Positions 1 to 6,890 of a DNA stretch of 21,618 nucleotides are shown here, in pieces. Position 1 is the first letter of the stretch, and every line of letters starts with the position of its first letter. This DNA is from Planctomycetes bacterium UBA1662. Its GTDB lineage: Bacteria > Planctomycetota > UBA8108. The DNA is taken from NCBI GenBank assembly GCA_002320775.1, contig DCKY01000271.1, forward strand, positions 1-21,618. Direction: 5' to 3'. Under the pieces are notes generated by a model. That model saw only the letters and a list, made by a program, of their open reading frames with translations. It had not been told where the DNA came from and made no database searches. The translations under genes were made by a program, and so were the position numbers.

Positions 1-125
1 CAGAAGCTCTTCTTGGCGGCGACCTTTGCAGGGGCAACCTTCGTTTCTTCAGTTTCAGCAAAAACCGAGAATCCAATGCCCAGGAACAGGGCCACGGCTA
101 CGGTGAAGTTGATAGCTTTACGCAT
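1..125 (-). CDS. Exported protein, N-terminal fragment (runs off left edge)
   Basis: Only the first 41 codons are inside the window. The ATG (125-123) is preceded by a clear Shine-Dalgarno sequence, TAGGAGA, about 7 bases upstream. The N-terminus reads MRKAINFTVAVALFLGIG and continues to FSVFAETEE: two positive charges, a hydrophobic core and an A-E cleavage site, which is a typical Sec signal peptide. The mature part begins with Glu/Thr and then a Lys/Ala-rich stretch (KVAPAKVAAKKSF). Nothing identifies a function. It is probably a small secreted or periplasmic protein. It diverges from the small-membrane-protein run that starts at 462. Confidence 0.75.
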   Translation of the reverse strand, partial: MRKAINFTVAVALFLGIGFSVFAETEETKVAPAKVAAKKSF

Positions 126-461
126 TACGCTTTCTCCTAATTCTTAACTGACAGGTATCCAAAATTATTTCCTGCTAACCACATAAACTATGGCTTCCAG
201 GCGACATCGACGCGCCTGAAATCATAACATTGTCTTTTCAGATCAACTTAAAGAATAAATCAAGCTTCCGGATCCATCCACGGTGTATAAGTAAAAGTGT
301 TGTACCTGCGTGGCCCGGTAATTCGCAATCATTCATGTTTTTTGCCGGGTTGGGGCTCTGGAGCCCGAATGATGCGTTTTGGTGAATGTGTTTAATTGTG
401 TCAGTCTGTCTGAATTTTAAGGTCGCAGGCCCCATCTTCCCTATCCAGAGGTTTCATCCCA
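126..461. other. Intergenic region between divergent genes
   Basis: 336 bases with no convincing gene. It is more AT-rich than its surroundings and should carry the promoters of the minus-strand exported protein and the plus-strand gene at 462, but I see no strong -35/-10 pair. A perfect short hairpin, GGGCTC-TG-GAGCCC, lies at 353-366. The open frame at 238-435 (minus) has no ribosome binding site or recognisable composition and is not called. Confidence 0.5.
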
Positions 462-635
462 TTGAAGACTAAATCATTTAACGGCAAGTACCTTGTCATC
501 ACGATCCTGGCATTGGCCGTGATTTTTTCGCTGGCTCTGTCCGTTTCAGTAAAATCCATCGTGACTAAAATGAATACTGAAGAGTCGGGAGACGCCTCGC
601 CGACGCAAGATGTCGAGAGCCATCCCGGGAAGTAG
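462..635 (+). CDS. Small single-span membrane protein (57 aa)
   Basis: Translation from TTG at 462 gives 57 residues: a short basic N-terminus (MKTKSFNGKY), one hydrophobic helix at about residues 11-31 (LVITILALAVIFSLALSVSV) and an acidic, hydrophilic tail of about 20 residues ending HPGK. An AGAGG sequence 447-451 is a modest ribosome binding site about 10 bases before TTG. No family is recognised. The helix could equally be an uncleaved signal anchor. It is followed by another single-span protein 89 bases later, and the arrangement suggests a small membrane assembly. The start codon is uncertain because TTG is the only early candidate in this frame. Confidence 0.5.
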   Translation: MKTKSFNGKYLVITILALAVIFSLALSVSVKSIVTKMNTEESGDASPTQDVESHPGK

Positions 636-724
636 TTTTGCCGAATTAATCGTGGTTCACGATGGCCGGCTTGACTATACTCCTCACGATATTTGAAAGA
701 AATTTAACCTTTGGAGATGGCCTG

Positions 725-907
725 ATGAGTGACGCCGCAGAAAGTTCCACCGAGGAAACCAAGGTCAGCGATCGCTACGAGCTGAGCGACCTTTTTTCCG
801 ATGAGAACGAGGACACCCAGGGCGCTCTCAAGGTTATCGGCGTCCTGATCCTGTTCGGCCTCATGGTGTATGCCCTGAGTCTTCCGTTCAGGGCCTTCCT
901 GGATTAA
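725..907 (+). CDS. Small single-span membrane protein (60 aa)
   Basis: The ATG at 725 has a GGAG ribosome binding site at about 714-717 and is preferred over an in-frame ATG at 662, which lacks one. The 60-residue product has an acidic cytosolic-looking N-terminus (residues 1-33, rich in Ser/Glu/Asp) and one transmembrane helix near residues 35-53 (ALKVIGVLILFGLMVYALSL), with a short tail PFRAFLD. No known family is recognised. It is 17 bases before the next gene, also a single-span protein, so the two are probably co-transcribed and may act together. The acidic tail and position beside an FHA-like gene are the only functional hints. Confidence 0.6.
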   Translation: MSDAAESSTEETKVSDRYELSDLFSDENEDTQGALKVIGVLILFGLMVYALSLPFRAFLD

Positions 908-924
908 AAGAGACCGGAGAGAAA

Positions 925-1194
925 ATGTCTGATCATTCGGAACCATACGCTAATGGGTTTGGGATACTGGCCGGCATCCTCATTCTGTGGGTTGGCACGT
1001 TTGCTCTTTGTGTCATTTTCAAGTCGCTCTTCTATGGCGATCCCGCGGCCGGGGGTGAGGAAGAGGAGCAGGAGAGCCGAGTTGGCACGCAAGGTGTCGA
1101 TGTCGCCGCTCTCCGCGCAATGGAATGCCATAAGAGGCTTGTCTTAAGCGATGCCATCTCGCAAGCTGACCTTCCTGGGATCCAGCGCGTCTGA
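925..1194 (+). CDS. Single-span membrane protein (89 aa) overlapping the next gene
   Basis: The ATG at 925 has a good GGAGAG ribosome binding site 7 bases upstream. After a short polar start (MSDHSEPYANG), residues 12-36 form one hydrophobic helix (FGILAGILILWVGTFALCVI), followed by an acidic patch (GGEEEEQES, about 43-51) and a predicted helical tail. The last 44 bases overlap the start of the FHA-like gene in another frame. No homologous family is recognised. The N-terminal half is clearly coding-like; the tail past about residue 60 is less certain. Compared with the two upstream genes it has the same plan: one helix plus a charged arm. Confidence 0.6.
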   Translation: MSDHSEPYANGFGILAGILILWVGTFALCVIFKSLFYGDPAAGGEEEEQESRVGTQGVDVAALRAMECHKRLVLSDAISQADLPGIQRV

Positions 1195-1540
1195 TTCCGG
1201 AGAGATCCTGGTTGAAGGAGATGCCTTCCTTCCAGGGGACGTGGTCGCGCTCAAAAGGAGACGCTCGCCATGGGACCCCGCCCGGCCCGTTGAGAGAATC
1301 ATCCTTGGCTCCAATCCGGCTCGAGCAGATGTGCTGGTTAAGGCTGTCGGGATTGAAGCCGAGCACATCCGTCTCTACCTGCCGGTGGATGGCTGCGGAG
1401 AGAACGACCTCAAGGTCATTGTTGATGGGACGGTCAAGGTTAACGGGCGGAACATTCCCCACACCGAGTGGCTCGCCCTTGTGGATGGAGACGAGCTGGA
1501 GTTGAGCGGCTGGCTTTTCAAATTTGAGCAGGAAGGCTGA
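1151..1540 (+). CDS. Degenerate FHA-like domain protein (129 aa)
   Basis: The C-terminal two thirds read like a forkhead-associated (FHA) fold. ILGSNPARADVLV (51-63) takes the place of the usual GRxxxxD/N-I strand, EAEHIRLYL (69-77) resembles the SxxH-x-xI strand, VKVNGRNI (95-102) matches the NGT...vNG strand, and LVDGDELELSGWLFKFE (110-126) matches L-x-x-GD-x-I...F. FHA domains bind phosphothreonine peptides, but the Arg of the GR motif and the Ser of SxxH are replaced here, so phosphopeptide binding is doubtful. The in-frame stop at 1145-1147 rules out a longer N-terminus; AAGAGG at about 1131-1136 is a distant ribosome binding site, so translation may be coupled to the overlapping upstream gene. 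Family call is moderate; function unknown. Confidence 0.65.
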   Translation: MPSRKLTFLGSSASDSGEILVEGDAFLPGDVVALKRRRSPWDPARPVERIILGSNPARADVLVKAVGIEAEHIRLYLPVDGCGENDLKVIVDGTVKVNGRNIPHTEWLALVDGDELELSGWLFKFEQEG

Positions 1541-1566
1541 GGCCGCGGGCCTGCCGGTTGTCGGAG

Positions 1567-1938
1567 TCAGAGAGTTTTAGACAAGGCCTGCCCCAGCCAG
1601 ACAGCGGACAGCCCGGCGGCAATTTGAAGGCCAACATTGGCGGCAGCGGAGCCGGCGCCGTTCTCCTTGAGAAGGTCCATGGTCTCGTAGCCAAAAGCTG
1701 AGAAGGTGGTAAATCCTCCCAACACTCCGACGATAATGAAGAGCCTTGGGGTCGAGGCCTCCGCGGTCTGAAGCAGGCCGCACGCAAGCCCGATGAGAAA
1801 GCACCCCGAGATGTTGACCGCAAGCGTCCCCCAGGGAAAGCTTGCTCCAAAGAGCCGCTGGGCCAACTGGCCTGCCAGGTAGCGAGCCATCGCCCCCAGG
1901 GCTCCTCCGAAACCGACGGTTATCAGGTCCTTTACCAT
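1567..1938 (-). CDS. crcB: Fluoride ion channel CrcB/Fluc
   Basis: This is a four-helix inner-membrane channel that works as an antiparallel dimer and exports fluoride, protecting enzymes from its toxicity. The 123 residues match the family's usual length. Diagnostic motifs are all present: GGALGAMARY (11-20), the strand PWGTLAVNISG (35-45) with the conserved Asn42, and GGFTTFSAFGYE (74-85) holding the Phe/Thr residues that line the pore. The ATG follows AAAGG at a short distance. The gene lies 27 bases downstream of the TIM-barrel protein on the same strand and is probably co-transcribed with it. No fluoride riboswitch is visible in that gap. Confidence 0.96.
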   Translation of the reverse strand: MVKDLITVGFGGALGAMARYLAGQLAQRLFGASFPWGTLAVNISGCFLIGLACGLLQTAEASTPRLFIIVGVLGGFTTFSAFGYETMDLLKENGAGSAAANVGLQIAAGLSAVWLGQALSKTL

Positions 1939-1965
1939 GGCGCCTTTATTTCTTCAGGCAGAGCC

Positions 1966-2979
1966 TCAATTGCCAACGATCTTTTTCAGCTCAGCGTAGA
2001 CTCCCGGGTCGTCCTCCTCGCCCTGGTAGGCGAAGGGGTAATGCTGGTTGGCCTTCAGGTTCGAGTAGGTCCAGGAGCAGAGAGATTGAACGCAGAGATT
2101 CATCGCGGCCACGGCGAGCTCCCCGGTCTTTGAGTCGTCAACACTCACAATAGCTTTCGATCTCTTGGCTAATTTGACGACCATCAGGTTGAATCGGTCA
2201 AGTGGTGTTGAATTGAAGCGAGGGAGCAGGATGCTGGCCTCATCTCCAATCTCGTTGGCGACCCGGCCATTGGGGGCTCCGCTGGCGGAGACCAGCATTC
2301 CGGGGTTCGTTGCCCGAGCGGCCTTGATGAGGGAGGCGCAGCCTTCAGGCGAGGCGATCATCGCGTGTTTGTATTTTTTGGAGGTGTGCTCTTCCGCGAC
2401 CTGGACGAGGACGTTGGTGTAGGCCTTTTTTTTAAGCCAGGCACTGGCATTGGAGACGGCGGCCTTTACTGCCGCCTCGTCCCGGAGCACCTGGTCTTGC
2501 GCGGGGCTGAAATAGCCAAGGATAACGACAGCCCCGATTTTATCGCAGGCCTCGATGACCCGGCTAACGCGCTTGAGATCCGCCTCCCTGAGTGAACCGT
2601 CAGGGTTGAAGGCGGAGTTGATGGATCCGGCATACCCCGGGTCGCCTCCCTGGAGGTTCAGGATGATGGTGTTGATTCCACAGGATGCGTATCGGGGGAG
2701 CTTCTTGAGGAAGGCCTCGGTGTTCTTGTCCGCATCGAAGCCCTTAGGCGAGGTCTTGGCGTTTCTGTCATCAAATGTGCAGTTGACCATCCTCACGCCC
2801 ATCAGCAACCCCTCCGTGTCAGTCCCTTCATAGGTTGGCTTGCCGTTGATTTCCCAGAACCCGTCTTTCACCGCCATTTTGGTTGTGGGCTCAAAGCCCG
2901 AAAGCCTGGCGGCAGCGATGAGAAGAATGCACATCGTAATAATCGCGGAGATGGGCGGCGTGTGGGGGCGAATTTTCAT
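1966..2979 (-). CDS. Secreted TIM-barrel, glycoside-hydrolase-like protein
   Basis: The ATG at 2979 (337 aa) is chosen over an in-frame TTG at 2997; neither has a strong ribosome binding site. Residues about 11-28 (SAIITMCILLIAAARLSG) form a signal peptide or anchor. The mature protein starts with FWEINGKPTYEG, the N-terminal strand common in clan A (GH5-like) hydrolases, and continues with alternating strand/helix blocks of a (beta/alpha)8 barrel (for example YASCGINTIILNLQGGDPGY and KIGAVVILGYFSP). At the expected acid/base position the sequence is VQVAEEHTSKKY, where cellulase-like enzymes have NE, and near the nucleophile position it is VSVDDSKTGE. Catalysis is therefore uncertain. It could be a planctomycete cellulase-like family or a sugar-binding relative. 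Envelope or extracellular location is likely. Confidence 0.75.
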   Translation of the reverse strand: MKIRPHTPPISAIITMCILLIAAARLSGFEPTTKMAVKDGFWEINGKPTYEGTDTEGLLMGVRMVNCTFDDRNAKTSPKGFDADKNTEAFLKKLPRYASCGINTIILNLQGGDPGYAGSINSAFNPDGSLREADLKRVSRVIEACDKIGAVVILGYFSPAQDQVLRDEAAVKAAVSNASAWLKKKAYTNVLVQVAEEHTSKKYKHAMIASPEGCASLIKAARATNPGMLVSASGAPNGRVANEIGDEASILLPRFNSTPLDRFNLMVVKLAKRSKAIVSVDDSKTGELAVAAMNLCVQSLCSWTYSNLKANQHYPFAYQGEEDDPGVYAELKKIVGN

Positions 2980-3029
2980 CTTTCGATCGAGTTCCAATTA
3001 ATCGGGCTCATATGCGTTAGTAATGAGAA

Positions 3030-3063
3030 GGGGACAGGACCTCCATGAGGTTGTCCTGTCCCC
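3030..3063. repeat. Perfect 11-bp inverted repeat (REP-like stem-loop)
   Basis: GGGGACAGGAC (3030-3040) and GTCCTGTCCCC (3053-3063) pair perfectly around a 12-base loop. The loop itself contains CTC...GAG that can extend pairing. There is no T-run on either strand, so it does not look like an intrinsic terminator. It lies between the stop of the Gfo/Idh gene (3086) and the start of the TIM-barrel gene (2979), both on the minus strand. It could be a REP-type element, an mRNA-stabilising hairpin or a factor-binding site. Only one copy was found in this window. Confidence 0.7.
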
Positions 3064-3085
3064 GTTCAGTTTCAGCAAAAAGAAT

Positions 3086-4396
<1,311 letters not shown>

Positions 4397-4401
4397 AGAA
4401 T

Positions 4402-4407
4402 CCTCCT
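4402..4407 (-). promoter_or_regulatory. Shine-Dalgarno AGGAGG deciding a GTG start
   Basis: On the minus strand, AGGAGG stands five bases before GTG at 4396. It fixes the start of the Tat-exported oxidoreductase, places the twin-arginine motif at residues 10-16, and is the strongest ribosome binding site in the window. Confidence 0.85.
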
Positions 4408-4524
4408 GTTAAAGCTGGTTGGCCGCTCAATTCAGACTATCGATCCTACACCGTAACGGGAAGCGCCATTGTAATCAAGGAGGGTAAGAGCGTGGATTTC
4501 CAATGGAATGCCCAATTGTTGAGT

Positions 4525-4573
4525 GTATTGTTAGTAGCAATACGGTCATCCAGGGCGCCTCCCGGGGGGAGGC
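4525..4573 (+). other. Two inverted repeats upstream of the TraB-like gene
   Basis: GTATTG (4525-4530) and CAATAC (4538-4543) form a perfect 6-bp inverted repeat that could be a dimeric regulator site. A second, GC-rich hairpin pairs GCCTCCC (4557-4563) with GGGAGGC (4567-4573) around a three-G loop. No T-run follows, so it is not an intrinsic terminator. Both lie in the 219-base gap between divergent genes (4396 minus, 4616 plus). A regulatory role is a guess. Confidence 0.35.
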
Positions 4574-4615
4574 CTGTCCTTTGATCGCGAACTTCTTACA
4601 GGGGGCGGTAGCAAG

Positions 4616-5521
4616 ATGAGTCGTTTTCGAATCCTCTGCCTTCTTGGGTCACTGGCGCTCGGCGTTTCAGTTGCCCATGCAAGGCCTGCAGACAAGTCCA
4701 GGTTCCTTCAATTCGAAGATCAAGGGAAAGAGACGGGCGAGCTGAAGACCTCGATCGTTACCTATCGCAATAAGGAGGGGGTTGAGGTCTCTCTGATCTC
4801 GGCCGTTCATGTCGGAGACAAGAAGTACTATGACGATCTGGAGGCTGACTTTCGCCGCTACGACTCTCTTCTCTATGAGATGATCAAGCCCGAGGGGGTC
4901 AGCCCTTCCGCTGGCGGCAAGAAAGAAGGTGGGAGCATTATCAGCGTTTTCCAGAGAGGGCTGAAGACGGCCCTCGATCTCGAGTTTCAGCTCGATGGCA
5001 TTGATTACGCCAGGCCGAATTTCGTTCATGCCGACATGGACCCGGATACTTTTTTTCGTCTTCAGAAAAAGAAGGGGGAGGGGTTCCTCTCGCTCATGAT
5101 GAAGTCAATGCAAGCTGAAATGAAACGTCAGAAGGAAGGCAAGGGCAAGCCTCCCGGGGTTTTCGATCTGATCCGCGCTTTCACCAGTGAGGACTCGGCG
5201 AGATCACTCAAGTACCTTTTTGCAAGGCAGATGGAAGGTATGGAGGACCTCATGGCCGGGTTCGAGGGGGATGGTGAGTCGGTGATTGTGGGCGAGCGAA
5301 ACAAGGTCGCCATCAGGGTCCTTGAGAAAGAAATCAAGGCGGGCAAAAAAAAGATAGGGATCTTTTACGGAGCCGCCCATATGCCGGATATGGAGGAGCG
5401 CCTCATTAAGAAGCTCGGATTTGCCCAGGCCGGCAAAGAAAGATGGCTTGTCGCCTGGGATATCAGCAAAAAAAAAGCTCCGGGAAAGCCTCCCCAGGAA
5501 TCCCGGCGGGAGCGTCTTTGA
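4616..5521 (+). CDS. Secreted TraB/GumN-like (TIKI superfamily) protein
   Basis: The 301-aa product has a Sec signal peptide (MSRFRILCLLGSLALGVSVA, cleavage near HA-RP, residues 21-23). The N-terminal motif SLISAVHVGDKKYYDDL (59-75) with LLYEMI (85-90), and the C-terminal motif IGIFYGAAHMPDMEERL (about 248-264), are the hallmarks of the TraB/PrgY/GumN family, whose animal relatives (TIKI) are metalloproteases. The conserved His and Glu positions (H65, E88, H256 region) are kept, so a metal-dependent hydrolase is possible but unproven. The middle (about 95-230) is a mostly helical, Lys/Glu/Met-rich segment, and the C-terminus is a Lys/Arg-rich tail. A purine-rich leader GGGGGCGG precedes the ATG. 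Confidence 0.8.
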   Translation: MSRFRILCLLGSLALGVSVAHARPADKSRFLQFEDQGKETGELKTSIVTYRNKEGVEVSLISAVHVGDKKYYDDLEADFRRYDSLLYEMIKPEGVSPSAGGKKEGGSIISVFQRGLKTALDLEFQLDGIDYARPNFVHADMDPDTFFRLQKKKGEGFLSLMMKSMQAEMKRQKEGKGKPPGVFDLIRAFTSEDSARSLKYLFARQMEGMEDLMAGFEGDGESVIVGERNKVAIRVLEKEIKAGKKKIGIFYGAAHMPDMEERLIKKLGFAQAGKERWLVAWDISKKKAPGKPPQESRRERL

Positions 5522-5537
5522 GAAGAAGACCGCAAGC

Positions 5538-6776
5538 TCAGCTTGCCGGAAGCTTCGCCTGTATTCTTGCGATGGCCTCCTGGATATTCTCCCGCTCCCC
5601 GAAGGCGCTCAGCCTGAAATAACCCTCCCCCGATGGCCCGAAGCCCGAACCAGGGGTGCCGACAACATGGGTCGAGTCGAGCAGGAGGTCGAAAAATTCC
5701 CAAGACGTCGCGTTGCCTGGAACTCGAAGCCAGCTGTAGGGGGAGTGCCTGCCGCCATGGACTGAATACCCGGCGGCCTGGAGTCCTTCTCTGATAATCC
5801 GGGCATTCTCCATGTAGAATTCAATGAGGTCGCGGACCTGCGCCTTTCCAGCTTCGGTGTAGACGCCAGCCGCCGCTCGCTGCACGGGGTAAGAGACTCC
5901 ATTGAATTTGGTGGAGTGCCTCCTGTTCCAGAGCTGATGGATGGAGACATCTTCGCCGGCGGAATTTTTCCCGGTCAATTCGTGAGGGACGACAATGAAG
6001 GCGCATCGGGTGCCCGTGAAGCCGGCAGTTTTTGAGAAGCTCCGGAACTCGATCGCTACATCCCTGGAGCCTTCGATCTCGTAGATGGAGCGAGGGAGGT
6101 CCGGGTCGCTGATGTAGGCTTCGTAGGCGGCATCGTAGAGGATGACGGCCCCGCAATCTCTGGCGTACGCAACCCACGCCGTCAACTGTTCCCGGGTGGC
6201 CGCTGTCCCCGTCGGGTTGTTGGGCGAGCAGAGATAGACCAGGTCCACCGCAACATCCGGAATCTCGGGTTGGAACCCATTCTCCTCGGTGCAGGGCATG
6301 TAGAGGATGTTTTCATAACAGCCGCGGTCATCGGGGGATCCTGTGCGCCCGGCCATGACGTTGGTGTCGATATAGACCGGGTAGACCGGATCGGCCACGG
6401 CCACCGTGCAGTCTACAGAAAAGATCTCCTGTATGTTGCCACAGTCGCACTTGGCCCCATCCGAGACAAAGATCTCCTCCGGTTTGATCGCCACGTTTCT
6501 CGGGGCGTAGTCATTCGCCGCGATGAGTTCTCGTAGAAAGAGATGGCCCTGCTCTGGGCCGTAACCTCTGAAGGTCTCCACGGAAGCCATCTCGGCTACG
6601 CCATCCTGGAAGGCCTCGATGACGGCTGGAGGAAGAGGCCTGGTGACGTCCCCTATCCCAAGCTTGATCAGGTTGGCTTCAGGGTTTTCCTGTGAAAACG
6701 CCTGGACCCTCCTGGCGATTTCCGGAAACAGGTAGCCGGCGGAGAGTTTCTGGTAGTGGTCGTTGATTCGTGCCAT
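5538..6776 (-). CDS. dapL: LL-diaminopimelate aminotransferase
   Basis: DapL is a PLP-dependent enzyme that converts L-2,3,4,5-tetrahydrodipicolinate plus glutamate to LL-diaminopimelate in one step, bypassing the succinylase/acetylase routes to lysine and peptidoglycan. The protein starts MARINDHYQKLSAGYLFPEI, as DapL proteins do, and its 412 residues fit the family (about 410). Seen motifs: IKLGIGDVTRPLP, the FRGYGPEQGHLFLRE segment, YLCSPNNPTGT, and the PLP-binding SFSKTAGFTGTRCAF with Lys249. The ATG at 6776 is preferred to an in-frame TTG at 6830, which adds 18 unfamiliar residues. It diverges from the symporter gene across 114 bases. DapL occurs in several PVC bacteria, which fits the lineage guess. 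Confidence 0.95.
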   Translation of the reverse strand: MARINDHYQKLSAGYLFPEIARRVQAFSQENPEANLIKLGIGDVTRPLPPAVIEAFQDGVAEMASVETFRGYGPEQGHLFLRELIAANDYAPRNVAIKPEEIFVSDGAKCDCGNIQEIFSVDCTVAVADPVYPVYIDTNVMAGRTGSPDDRGCYENILYMPCTEENGFQPEIPDVAVDLVYLCSPNNPTGTAATREQLTAWVAYARDCGAVILYDAAYEAYISDPDLPRSIYEIEGSRDVAIEFRSFSKTAGFTGTRCAFIVVPHELTGKNSAGEDVSIHQLWNRRHSTKFNGVSYPVQRAAAGVYTEAGKAQVRDLIEFYMENARIIREGLQAAGYSVHGGRHSPYSWLRVPGNATSWEFFDLLLDSTHVVGTPGSGFGPSGEGYFRLSAFGERENIQEAIARIQAKLPAS

Positions 6777-6890
6777 AGGGGCAGGAGTGTACCGAAACCC
6801 AATGCCCGGAGGCAATGTTCTGCTTGACAACTCCTAGGTGGCGAGGCGAAAAAGATCGCCGGCAACCCCGCCGCATCCAGAGAGGGCCGC

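Noticed and set aside
238..435. 65-aa minus-strand open frame in the first intergenic region
   Set aside because: No ribosome binding site, no domain or signal, and composition unlike the neighbouring genes.
1939..1965. Possible fluoride riboswitch before crcB
   Set aside because: The gap is only 27 bases and lacks the crcB-motif elements; the gene is more likely co-transcribed with the upstream barrel gene.
6824..6852. Promoter for the symporter gene based on TTGACA at 6824-6829
   Set aside because: The -35 is perfect, but no acceptable -10 occurs at 15-19 bases (the candidate is CGAAAA), so it is not called.
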